64,000 bases of DNA from assembly GCF_008087625.1 (NCBI RefSeq), contig NZ_CP042997.1, positions 5,022,001-5,086,000 of the forward strand, written 5' to 3'. The translations under genes and the position numbers were made by a program. Under the pieces are notes generated by a model. That model searched no databases, was not told the origin of the DNA, and saw nothing but the letters and a program-made list of their open reading frames with translations. Below are positions 8,733-16,859 of the stretch, piece by piece; position 1 is the stretch's first letter, and each line of letters starts with the position of its first letter. This DNA is from Aquisphaera giovannonii. GTDB taxonomy: Bacteria > Planctomycetota > Planctomycetia > Isosphaerales > Isosphaeraceae.

Positions 8733-9137
8733 TGGTCCACCGGCGACATCCTGCTCCGGGCTGAGATCGAAGGCGATCCGGAAGCCCCATTCGACCCGCA
8801 GGTCTCGCTCTCAAGCTCGAGGAATCTCCTGGGCTCACGGGCGTCGTCGACAAGTTCCGGCTGACCTTCGACGGGACGGCCACCCCGGCGTCCCCGCACG
8901 GCCTTCTGATCGTCGACACGGTCTAGCCCCCTTCACGCCGCCGAGCCGCCCATTCCAGAACGCAATCAGAGGCGACCACCTGATCTGTCGCGAAAGTCGG
9001 CCGCGGGCTCGGACGATCGCCCAGGCCCCAGGGCCGAGAGGGCTCGGGCCCGGTACAATGGGTCGACGGGGGGTGCCGGGATCGACCGGCCATGGCATTC
9101 CGGTCCCGACCGCCCATCGCCCGACGAGGAGGATCTG
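8733..9137. other. Gene-poor stretch with a possible decayed coding tail
   Basis: Reading from 8741, DILLRAEIEGDPEAPFDPQ looks like coding sequence. After a frame change at about 8813 the reading continues KLEESPGLTGVVDKFRLTFD to a stop at 8926. This may be the 3' end of a gene of unknown family broken by a frameshift, and perhaps by the adjacent MITE. The part from 8927 to 9137 holds the promoter region of the next gene. Confidence 0.35.
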
Positions 9138-10937
9138 GTGAGAACGACATCCGTCCATGCGGCGCTCGCCTTCGCCGCCGGCTTGCTCGCCACGGGACCG
9201 CCGACCTGCCGCGCCGGTGAGGGACGACCCGCGGGGACGATTGCCTTCTCGTCGCTCGCCCCGCGAGGCTGGGACCTCTACCTCACCGACATCGAGACGC
9301 GCCGGACCCGGCGGCTGACCGACCATCCCGCGCTCGACTTCAACGCGGCCTTCGCCCCCGACGGCGGCCGGCTCGCCTTCGTGTCGGAGCGCGACGGCAA
9401 CGCGGAGCTCTACACCGTCCAGGTCGATGGCGGCGGCCTGCGTCGGCTGACCGGCGAGTTCGCCCTGGACGACCGCCCGGCCTGGTCGCCGGACGGGCGC
9501 CGGATCGCGTTCTCGAGCACCCGGCAGCCCGCCGAGGAGCCCGGTCGGTCCTGGAACGCGGCCTACGTGATGGGGGCCGACGGCGGCGACCCTCGCCGCC
9601 TCACCCCGGCCGGCTCGGCGGACTACTCGCCGGCCTGGTCCCCCGGCGGCGACCTGATCGCCGTCGCCTCGGGCAGCGGCGAGGCCGGGGGCACCGACCT
9701 GTTCGTCATGGACCCCGAAGGCAACGGCCGGCGCCGGGTCGTCGCCAACGGCGGCTGGCCGGCCTTCGCGGCCGACGGCCGTTCCCTCTTCTTCCACAGC
9801 AAGCGAGAGGGCAGGTGGGGCATCTGGCGCGTCGACCTCGACGGCTCGGGGCTGGAACGGATCACGCCCCCGGATGTCGACGCCTACACGCCCTCGGCCT
9901 CCGCCGACGGCAAGCGGCTGGTCGCGGCCGTCGGCCGAGGCGGACACCGGCAGGTCGTCGCGATCGACCTCGCCTCCCGCTCGCTGACCGACCTGACCGA
10001 CGCGGCGGCGGACCACTGGAACCCCTCTATCTCGCCCGACGGCCGGTCGGTCGCCTACCACCGGGCCGCCCCGGACTCCGCCGCGCCCAACGTCGAGCCC
10101 TGGGGAGCCCCGCCCGATACGGCGCTGCGGATGCTCCGCCTGGCGGGCGCCTTCCCGGCCTTCTCCCCCGACGGGAAGCGGGTCGCCCTGATCGGGGGCA
10201 GCTTCGCCCGGCTCGACGTGATGAATGTCGACGGCAGCGGCCGTCGGACGCTCCACGCCGGGGCCTCGCGGGCGCTCTTCGGCGTCTCCTGGGCCCACCG
10301 CGGGGACCGGATCGCCTTCTCCCAGGGCCCGGTGTTCCAGGGCCCGGGGGGCCAGGTCGACATCGCCACCGTCCGCCCCGACGGCTCCGGGTACGCGGGG
10401 ATCACCCGGGACCCCGGCAACGACGGCTTCCCGTCGTTCTCCCCCGACGGCAAGGAGATCGTCTTCCGCTCCGGGCGCGGCGGTTCGAAGAACCTCCACG
10501 TCATGGGCGCCGACGGCTCGGGCGTCCGTCGGCTGACCGAGGGCCGGTGGACCGACACGATGTGCGACTGGTCGCCGTCCGGGGAATGGATCGCCTTCGC
10601 CAGCGACCGGGGCGGGGACTTCGAGATCTGGCTGACTCATCCCGACGGCAGCGGCCTGCGCAAGCTGGTCGGCGGCAGTCGGAACAACCACCCGCACTTC
10701 TCCCCCGACGGCCGCTGGATCGTCTTCACCAGCAAGCGCGCCGGCTTCTCGGCCGAGGAGATCAGCCTGCCGGAACAGCCCCAGCCTTACGGCGACCTCT
10801 TCGCCGCCCCGGTGGTCGGCACGGGGCTGATCCGGCTGACTCACAACGGCTTCGAGGAGGGGACACCCGCCTGGGCCCCCGTCCTGGAGATCAAGGCCAC
10901 CGGCGAAGGGGGGCGGGGTCAGGCGGAGGATTACTGA
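9138..10937 (+). CDS. Secreted TolB-like beta-propeller protein (PD40/WD40-like repeats)
   Basis: Protein of 599 residues. It starts at a GTG preceded by AGGAGGA and has a signal peptide ending near CRAGEG. The rest is a run of PD40-type blades, each with a core like FSPDGRRIAF (for example WSPDGRRIAFSS, FSPDGKRVALIG, FSPDGRWIVFTS) and often a partner segment of the type LYTVQVDGGGLRRLT. This is the fold of TolB and the DPP-IV N-terminal propeller. No peptidase or other catalytic domain follows, so it is probably a periplasmic binding or scaffold protein. No TolQRA-Pal genes are nearby, so a true TolB role is not supported. Confidence 0.85.
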   Translation: MRTTSVHAALAFAAGLLATGPPTCRAGEGRPAGTIAFSSLAPRGWDLYLTDIETRRTRRLTDHPALDFNAAFAPDGGRLAFVSERDGNAELYTVQVDGGGLRRLTGEFALDDRPAWSPDGRRIAFSSTRQPAEEPGRSWNAAYVMGADGGDPRRLTPAGSADYSPAWSPGGDLIAVASGSGEAGGTDLFVMDPEGNGRRRVVANGGWPAFAADGRSLFFHSKREGRWGIWRVDLDGSGLERITPPDVDAYTPSASADGKRLVAAVGRGGHRQVVAIDLASRSLTDLTDAAADHWNPSISPDGRSVAYHRAAPDSAAPNVEPWGAPPDTALRMLRLAGAFPAFSPDGKRVALIGGSFARLDVMNVDGSGRRTLHAGASRALFGVSWAHRGDRIAFSQGPVFQGPGGQVDIATVRPDGSGYAGITRDPGNDGFPSFSPDGKEIVFRSGRGGSKNLHVMGADGSGVRRLTEGRWTDTMCDWSPSGEWIAFASDRGGDFEIWLTHPDGSGLRKLVGGSRNNHPHFSPDGRWIVFTSKRAGFSAEEISLPEQPQPYGDLFAAPVVGTGLIRLTHNGFEEGTPAWAPVLEIKATGEGGRGQAEDY

Positions 10938-11275
10938 ACCTCGAGCCCCCCGAGCGTTCCCATCCCACCTCCACCAGGACGGCCGATCCCCAGAGGCCCT
11001 GCCGCAGCCTGGAACACCAACGCTCTGCATCGAGTGGTATTCGGATGAACTCCCACGCACGGTGCAATCGCCCCGGTGGTTTGCCCAGCTTTCCCAAAAC
11101 GCGGTGGGGGATCACAATGCCCCCGTTGGCTCTCCGACCCCGTTGGCTCTCCCCGTTGGCTCTCCCGGTGGGGAATCAGGATGACCCCGTTGGCTCTCCC
11201 CCCTCGAAAGCGCGGGACTGCGATTGGGCTTCAGGGGTGGTAGGATGGGGAAAAACGAGTCGAAGGAGCGAGGCC
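10938..11275. repeat. Intergenic region with four copies of GTTGGCTCTCC
   Basis: This 338-bp spacer holds four direct copies of CCCGTTGGCTCTCC between 11122 and 11199, irregularly spaced (17, 13 and 32 bp). The cluster lies about 80-150 bp upstream of the antitoxin gene. It could be a dispersed repeat or a binding array; neither is shown. The remainder holds nothing recognised. Confidence 0.55.
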
Positions 11276-11560
11276 ATGAGTACGGTGCTGAGGGGCTTCA
11301 TTCGCAATGGCCGAGTGGAGGTGGACGAGCCGATCGACCTGCCGGAGGGGACCGAAGTCGTGGTCGCCCCGGGGGGAGCAGGCCGGGACGACGGCCCGGT
11401 GTCGCCCGAGGAGATCGCTCGCGTCCTGGCGGCCATGCAGCGGCTCCAGCCGCTTGAGATTCCTGACGAGGTCGCGGCCGATCTCGACGCCTGGGAACGG
11501 CAGGTGAACCGGCGCGGGATCGAGCGCAGCGAGTCCGGCATCGAGGACGTATTCCGGTGA
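11276..11560 (+). CDS. Antitoxin of a type II VapC-type toxin-antitoxin pair
   Basis: Small protein of 94 residues. The N-terminus MSTVLRGFIRNGRVEVDEP and LPEGTEVVV resemble the short beta-rich DNA-binding domain of DUF104/AF2212-type and related antitoxins. The C-terminal half is a charged helix (SPEEIARVLAAMQRL, then LDAWERQVNRR) of the kind that wraps the toxin. An AGGAGCGAGG stretch precedes the ATG. The stop overlaps the next start by 4 nt (GTGA), so the two proteins are translationally coupled. It should neutralise the PIN toxin and repress the operon. Confidence 0.72.
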   Translation: MSTVLRGFIRNGRVEVDEPIDLPEGTEVVVAPGGAGRDDGPVSPEEIARVLAAMQRLQPLEIPDEVAADLDAWERQVNRRGIERSESGIEDVFR

Positions 11561-11970
11561 GGCGATTCATTCTGGACACCGGCATCGCCGGGCTTTATCT
11601 CGACCGGAAGCGCGGGGTGTTCGAGCGGGCCGCGGCCGAGGTCGCCGCCGGCAACCGGGTCGGGGTCGCCGGCCCGGTCGTGGGCGAGCTGGCTTTCCGC
11701 GCCGAGGGCAGCCCGAAGCGGGAGCAGAACCTCCTGCGGCTCCGCGAGGCATTGGATGTCTGGAAGGTCTGGCTGGCCGACGTCGCGGCCGAGTTCGAGT
11801 ACGGGCGGATCGCGTTCGAGATGAAGACCATCGGCCGCCCGATCGGCCAGAACGACCCGACGATCGCGGCCATCGCGTACACCCTGGGCAATGCCACCGT
11901 GGTCACGATGGACGCCGACCTGTCAGCCGTGCCAGGCCTGAACGTCGAGAATTGGGCAGAGCCGGATTGA
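11557..11970 (+). CDS. VapC-like PIN-domain toxin ribonuclease
   Basis: PIN-domain protein of 137 residues starting at GTG. The acidic active-site set is visible: D in FILDTGIAGLYLD near residue 7, E in VVGELAF near 45, D in GQNDPTIAA near 99, and D in VVTMDADLSAVPGL near 119. This is the VapC pattern (Mg2+-dependent cleavage of tRNA or rRNA). The gene appears complete, unlike the two broken vapC copies upstream. It is coupled to its antitoxin. Confidence 0.85.
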   Translation: MRRFILDTGIAGLYLDRKRGVFERAAAEVAAGNRVGVAGPVVGELAFRAEGSPKREQNLLRLREALDVWKVWLADVAAEFEYGRIAFEMKTIGRPIGQNDPTIAAIAYTLGNATVVTMDADLSAVPGLNVENWAEPD

Positions 11971-12196
11971 AGCGGGCCGCGGAGTGGCAGCGTGCCACCC
12001 GAGGAATCAAGGGCTCCCGCGCCTTTCCGCCCATTGGCACCGCGATCTTTGGCGGATCCTCTCTGCCTTCGACCCGAATCGGACGGCCATCCTGCGGATC
12101 GGCGGCAACAAGCGGGGCGATAGGCGCTGGTACAAGACGTTCATCCCCATCGCCGACGAGCGATTCCGGCGGCACCTGGAACGCCTGGAGCAGTGA
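11971..12196 (+). pseudogene. HigB/RelE-like (Gp49 family) toxin, N-terminally lost
   Basis: The segment LWRILSAFDPNRTAILRIGG followed by NKRGDRRWYKTFIPIADERF is the C-terminal half of phage-derived Gp49/HigB-like toxins (family form: FDPxRxAILLxGGxKxGxxxWY). It is joined in frame to unrelated residues; the usual lead-in (KGSR...MKELR) survives only as a hint (IKGSRAFPP) in another frame, and the first half of the toxin is absent. It ends with a stop at 12194-12196, 7 bp before the intact antitoxin gene. Confidence 0.65.
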
Positions 12197-12203
12197 GGGA
12201 CTC

Positions 12204-12539
12204 ATGGCGACGCGACTCGAAGATTACCTGGCCACCCTGCCGGCGGCCGAGCAGCAAGCCCTCCGCGATCGGGCGGCGGAGCTGATCGCCGAGGAGGCGA
12301 CGCTCCGCCAGTTGCGGGAGGCCCGAGCGCGGACCCAGGTCGAGTTGGCGAGGGCCCTGCGCGTCAACCAGGCCGCCATCTCCAAGCTGGAGCGCCGCAG
12401 CGACATGGACCTGAGCACGCTGCGGGGCTTCATCGAGGCCATGGGCGGCCAGCTCGAGATCGTCGCCCGCTTCCCCGACCGTTCCGTGCGGATCAACCAG
12501 TTCGAAGCCCTCGACCCCGACCCCCGCCCCGAAGGCTAG
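12204..12539 (+). CDS. XRE-family antitoxin (HigA-like) whose toxin has decayed
   Basis: Protein of 111 residues. A helix-turn-helix of the XRE type sits at roughly residues 35-90: LRQLREARARTQVELARALR, then VNQAAISKLERRSDMDLSTL and FIEAMGGQLEIVARFPD, the standard form of antitoxins partnered with Gp49/HigB toxins. The ATG at 12204 follows GTGAGGGACTC. Its reading frame is intact although the toxin gene just upstream is not, so it may persist as an orphan repressor or anti-addiction module against related toxins elsewhere in the genome. Confidence 0.85.
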   Translation: MATRLEDYLATLPAAEQQALRDRAAELIAEEATLRQLREARARTQVELARALRVNQAAISKLERRSDMDLSTLRGFIEAMGGQLEIVARFPDRSVRINQFEALDPDPRPEG

Positions 12540-12703
12540 ACGCCCGACACCACCGAGGGACCAGACATCCGCATCGCAAGACCGGCCATAACCCGATCAA
12601 AGCGGTCGGAGGCTCTTTCAAAGTATCTACGCGATAACCAAAAACCTGACCTGACCCGGAGACCCCTAGCAAGCGGGCTGAAAACCGCTGAGAGGATTCG
12701 CGC

Positions 12704-13522
12704 ATGTTTATCCAGGGAGCTGATCCAACCGCGGGAAGCTCGGAGATGAACGACCCGCACGTGGTGTCGCTTACCTACCGGGTGAAGACACCACCGGACG
12801 TGTCGTTCGATAACCCTCCGGCCGTCGAAGGCGATCAGTCTGCCTTCCATTACCGCCTCGAGGCCGGGAGGCTCGTAGCGACCATGAAGGACCACTTCGC
12901 CACAGAGCGCGAGGCGAGGGATTGCGTAGAGGAGTTTCTCCGCGCCTGGGAGCTTGACGCAGCGTTAAAGGCGGACAAGAGCGAGTTTAGGTTCGCGTTC
13001 CAGCAATCGCACGTCATCGACCGAAAGCCAACCTCGGCGCGCGGCAAGGTCATGGGCGTGATGGACATGTTTGTCATGTCTGACGAGGCGAAGGTGGAGA
13101 AGGTCAAAACAGCCTATCCCGCTCCACCGTCGGGACTGAAGCCGTCGCTCGATACCGAGACGATGTGGCACCACTACAATCGCTTTCTCGAAGACCGCGA
13201 GAAGATCACCTCAATGGGCTTCTACTGCCTGAGCCTTCTTCAATGGCGCACCGGCAGCAAGAAGGCGCGGCAGGCCGTCGCTGGCCAGTACAAGATTCAG
13301 AAGGACGTGCTCGACACTCTCGGCACGCTGACTTCCGACGTCGGTGACCTAACGACCGCACGAAAGCTGGAATCGTCGAGCCAAGTGCGTTCGCATACCG
13401 CGAAGGAAGTTGATTGGATCAAGGCGGCCGTGAAAGCTCTGATCCGGCGGAAAGCCGAATACGATCACGATCCTACCGCCACGCTCTCTGAGATCACGAT
13501 GAGCGATCTACCCCAGATTTGA
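12704..13522 (+). CDS. Protein of unknown function at the start of the low-GC island
   Basis: Protein of 272 residues that I do not recognise as a named domain family. The N-terminal half is mixed alpha/beta (HVVSLTYRVKTPPDVSFDNP, FHYRLEAGRLVATMKDHF). The C-terminal half is helical with MWHHYNRFLEDREKITSMGF, a KKARQAVAGQYKI segment and a final basic helix WIKAAVKALIRR. No signal peptide or membrane span is seen. GAGAGG precedes the ATG by about 7 nt. Codon use is less GC-biased than in flanking genes, consistent with transfer. It lies 440 bp upstream of the methyltransferase on the same strand; a functional link is possible but not shown. Confidence 0.7.
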   Translation: MFIQGADPTAGSSEMNDPHVVSLTYRVKTPPDVSFDNPPAVEGDQSAFHYRLEAGRLVATMKDHFATEREARDCVEEFLRAWELDAALKADKSEFRFAFQQSHVIDRKPTSARGKVMGVMDMFVMSDEAKVEKVKTAYPAPPSGLKPSLDTETMWHHYNRFLEDREKITSMGFYCLSLLQWRTGSKKARQAVAGQYKIQKDVLDTLGTLTSDVGDLTTARKLESSSQVRSHTAKEVDWIKAAVKALIRRKAEYDHDPTATLSEITMSDLPQI

Positions 13523-13962
13523 CCGCAACCCGATGGGACAACTGGTGTTACTTCTGCGCCTACTCGCGGACTCCGCTGCGCGCGCTGCCCCGGCCGCATG
13601 GGGCCCGTCTGGCGTGGATTCGAACTCTCGATGACGAGTCATTCCAGCTGCGGGTCGTCTGCGAGCTGTCGTTTCGCGGTCTTCCCACAAGAGACCTCAA
13701 CGTGATGCCCAGATTCTGGTATCACGCGAGCCGTCGCTCCCTGTTCCCCAAATCTAGCGCCCTGAGCCGTAAATTTGGGATGGACAGGGACTTTTGGAGA
13801 TTTCGGGAAAACAGAAAGGCCGGGTTGCATGGGGTTTCCGGGCGATACTGTTGAAACCGCCTCTCCCGTCGGCTCTAATCTTACTGGACAGGCGTCTCGA
13901 ACACGTCATGCACGTGTGCACGCCAAGGCCGCAGGTCGGTTATCGGTCGAGGGTTGTTACAG
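13523..13962. other. Spacer of 440 bp inside the low-GC island
   Basis: No gene is supported; short frames lack start signals. A GATTCGAACTCTCG segment near 13617 resembles a reversed tRNA T-loop, but its stem does not pair, so no tRNA is called. The promoter of the methyltransferase operon probably lies in its right-hand part. Confidence 0.5.
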
Positions 13963-16845
13963 ATGAGCATGGGCTACGATGTAGCAGGTCAGAGGAGCCG
14001 CCTCGTCGCGGACGCCCTGCTGCACGTAGGCTACAGGGCCGAGCACATCAAGCATTCTTGGAAGTATAGCAACTTCGAAGAGATGAGGAAGTGGATCGAC
14101 GACGACGATCCCGACAATCTCCCCGAACATAAAGCCCCTTCGATACTTGATATCGCCGCATTCTATGATGAGCGAGAGCACGACTGGAACACGATTTCAC
14201 TTGCAGCTCAGCTCAACCGAATTGAGTTGGTGCATAACAAGGATCTCGGGCACCAGGAAGCAAGAAAGATCTTCGCCGACACCGCCTCGCCGTGCGTCCT
14301 CTTCGCGGGCAACGGGACGGCCGACCTCTGGCTTAGGTGCTGGGAAGAGCCCGTACCCGTAATGGACATCACTTTCGAGGCACAGCAGCTTCGGAAGGCG
14401 TTCGAGCATAATCGCCGCGAAATGGAACGAGACGCTCTGGCTGCCTTGCGCGGCGGACAGAGATATCTATTCGACGGTTGGCACACCGCACGACGTGAGG
14501 AGCTCGCGACGTTCCTCAACCGCGGGATCACGAAAGCCACCTGGTTCAGTCAGAAGATTAAGAAACCACTTGACGCAGATTCCGGCAGGGCGCTTTCCCG
14601 TATTGCGATCGGCCTCCTGGCGGCGCGTATCCTCGAAGACAAGGGCATCTTCGGAAGTCGCGATCAGCAATCGACCGATGCGAGGAAGCTACTTCAGGAG
14701 GCGAACGACCTCGCCGATGGGTTCTTTGGCCATCTGATCACTGGCGACTTGGAAAAGCTGGACAACACGATCAGTTCGGGCATCGTCGACGAGATGCTGC
14801 GGCGAATCATGGCCCACCTAACTGGTCCGGCTTCCTTCTCGATGGTCACCGCCGAGATGCTCGGCCACCTCTACGAAAACGCTCTCAGGGCCCAGCGAAG
14901 GCAGGGCAAAGACCTGGAGTTAAATGGCGTCTACTATACCCCGCTCTCCCTCACCAGGAATGTATTGGCTCGCATCCCGGTCGAAGAGCTGCCTCCGAGG
15001 AGACGGCACGCCCTAGACATGGCCTGCGGTTCGGGAACGTTCCTGCTCGCCGCCTCTGAACGCCTACGATCGGCCTTTGACGCCAACGAATCGGAGTCTG
15101 AACGATCGGTCATTGAACACCTCCGCCGACACGTCGTCGGGAACGACGTAGATAGCGTCGCCTTGCATGTCGCGGGCCTGACCTACTTGCTCGAACACGT
15201 GATTCAGACTGGCAGTGCGGACGATGTTCCGAGTCCGGCGCTCTGGACGAAGGATGCGCTGGATCTCCAAGTCGAGAATTTCGGAGTGAGTCGCCCTTCG
15301 ATCGTGGTGGGAAATCCTCCCTTCGGGAGGGCCAAGAACGGAGATCAACTGGCGAATCAGTTTCTATCGAAAGCCTTGGAAATCCTTGCGCCCGGAGGAT
15401 TCCTCGGGATGGTGATGCCCGGGGCCTTCCTGAAGATGATGCAGCGAGGAGGAGTGATTGCGAGTCGGCGCGAGTTGCTCGATACCTGCAACATCATGGA
15501 AGTTTGGGAGATGCCGCTCGGCGTGGTCGGACTCTCCGCACAGCAGGAGACGTGCGTAATCATCGCCCGCAAGAAAGAAAACAGAAGCGGTCTCACCCCC
15601 ACTCTCTTCAATGTCACTTATTCACGTAAACAAGAAGCGATTCGGGCTCAGCGTGAGCATCTAAGATCGACCTGGACGTTCATGGCCACGGGTGTTGCTG
15701 GAAGACCTTCTGAACACTGGTCTCAGGACACAACCGGTCGGATCATCGCGAGCCCCATCGATCATGTGTGGCAGAAGATCGAGCCATTGCGTCCGATCTC
15801 TGCGATTTGCGACCACACGGTTGGGATCTATTCCCACCTGGAGAAGACTAGATTCTCTAGGACTCCAACTAAAGGCTACTACCCGTATCTAAGGTCTCAG
15901 GGACGAGTCTCGCCTTACTTCGTCGATGAGGCAGACTGGAAACAGGATCCTGACCACGATCACGATTATGTGGACCCCGATACCTCTGAGCGACCTCGAC
16001 ATGACAAAAGATACCTGATTCTTGGTCCCAAGCTCATCGTAACGAGCAATACAAACCGCAACACCCGAATCCAGGTCAAAGCGGCATTCGACGACTCTCA
16101 AGTCTTCCCAGAGCACAATCTTTACTGCCTAGGTCTCTTCACAGACAGTTCTTCCCTACAGCCGTGGGCGCGTGAGTTAATCTCGAAAACCGATCGAAGG
16201 AACCTCTTGCTTTGGCTTGCATCCATTCTGAACAGCCCCTTAGCGCGAGCGTGGGTCGCGATGAATTCATCGCCGCGATCATCTGCTCTCGAAGTCTTTA
16301 TGCAGCTACCACTCCCACGGTACGACGAGTCACTTGCTAAACTCGTCGAGCGTACTGCCTCATATTCACGGTTCTCCGATGACTTCAATGAGATCTCCAC
16401 GCGGATTAATCAAGAGGTTCTCAGGACGTATGGGTTGTCGAGTGCCGACGAGGCCGATCTAAATCTCTTCCTGGAGAGTCTCACGGAACCGTGGGTGGAG
16501 AGTCCAAAGGACGCTCATCTGCCACAGCATAGGCTCTACCGTCGTATTTCGGGAACTGTCGTAGCAGTCGACGTCCTGCGACAGAGCGTAACACTCGATT
16601 TGCCTCGATTCTCCCGAAAACACCGTGCACCGATCGTGCTTGCGCTACCACGATTGTTGCCAGGGTGGGCTCTACGTGAGGGCATCGAGTTCACGTGCGC
16701 CGTGCCCGCCGACTGTGTGGAGGTTGGCGAGTTGCTCAGCGATCCGTGGATCCTTCGGGATTTTCGCCCGTTGCCATACTCCTATCTTGACGAAGAGGAG
16801 CTCGAGGAACTGGTCAATTTTGAGCACCCTGTACCCGCCCACTGA
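13963..16845 (+). CDS. N6-adenine-specific DNA methyltransferase (large, type I/IIG-like)
   Basis: Protein of 960 residues. Residues 1-300 form a mainly helical N-terminal region without a recognised nuclease motif. The methyltransferase core follows: YYTP at about 324, SAM-binding motif I DMACGSGTF at 352-360, and the gamma-class catalytic motif NPPF at 451-454, preceded by IVVG. The C-terminal 450 residues are expected to hold target recognition and a beta-rich tail. It should methylate adenine in DNA. Size and architecture recall PglX-like and type IIG enzymes, but no BREX genes, HsdR or specificity subunit are present. GAGGG lies 9 nt before ATG 13963. A metallo-beta-lactamase gene follows after 14 bp. 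Codon use differs from the chromosome, suggesting transfer. Confidence 0.9.
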   Translation: MSMGYDVAGQRSRLVADALLHVGYRAEHIKHSWKYSNFEEMRKWIDDDDPDNLPEHKAPSILDIAAFYDEREHDWNTISLAAQLNRIELVHNKDLGHQEARKIFADTASPCVLFAGNGTADLWLRCWEEPVPVMDITFEAQQLRKAFEHNRREMERDALAALRGGQRYLFDGWHTARREELATFLNRGITKATWFSQKIKKPLDADSGRALSRIAIGLLAARILEDKGIFGSRDQQSTDARKLLQEANDLADGFFGHLITGDLEKLDNTISSGIVDEMLRRIMAHLTGPASFSMVTAEMLGHLYENALRAQRRQGKDLELNGVYYTPLSLTRNVLARIPVEELPPRRRHALDMACGSGTFLLAASERLRSAFDANESESERSVIEHLRRHVVGNDVDSVALHVAGLTYLLEHVIQTGSADDVPSPALWTKDALDLQVENFGVSRPSIVVGNPPFGRAKNGDQLANQFLSKALEILAPGGFLGMVMPGAFLKMMQRGGVIASRRELLDTCNIMEVWEMPLGVVGLSAQQETCVIIARKKENRSGLTPTLFNVTYSRKQEAIRAQREHLRSTWTFMATGVAGRPSEHWSQDTTGRIIASPIDHVWQKIEPLRPISAICDHTVGIYSHLEKTRFSRTPTKGYYPYLRSQGRVSPYFVDEADWKQDPDHDHDYVDPDTSERPRHDKRYLILGPKLIVTSNTNRNTRIQVKAAFDDSQVFPEHNLYCLGLFTDSSSLQPWARELISKTDRRNLLLWLASILNSPLARAWVAMNSSPRSSALEVFMQLPLPRYDESLAKLVERTASYSRFSDDFNEISTRINQEVLRTYGLSSADEADLNLFLESLTEPWVESPKDAHLPQHRLYRRISGTVVAVDVLRQSVTLDLPRFSRKHRAPIVLALPRLLPGWALREGIEFTCAVPADCVEVGELLSDPWILRDFRPLPYSYLDEEELEELVNFEHPVPAH

Positions 16846-16859
16846 TCAGGAATTTATGC

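Noticed and set aside
9138-10937. True TolB of the Tol-Pal system
   Set aside because: The propeller repeats fit, but no Tol-Pal genes are nearby and the TolB N-terminal domain is not recognisable.
13600-13690. Reverse-strand tRNA suggested by a TTCGAATC loop near 13617
   Set aside because: The five bases on each side do not pair as a T-stem, and no acceptor or anticodon arm can be formed.
13963-16845. BREX PglX
   Set aside because: It has the methyltransferase motifs but no BrxA/B/C, PglZ or BrxL gene lies nearby, and the MBL partner is not a BREX component.
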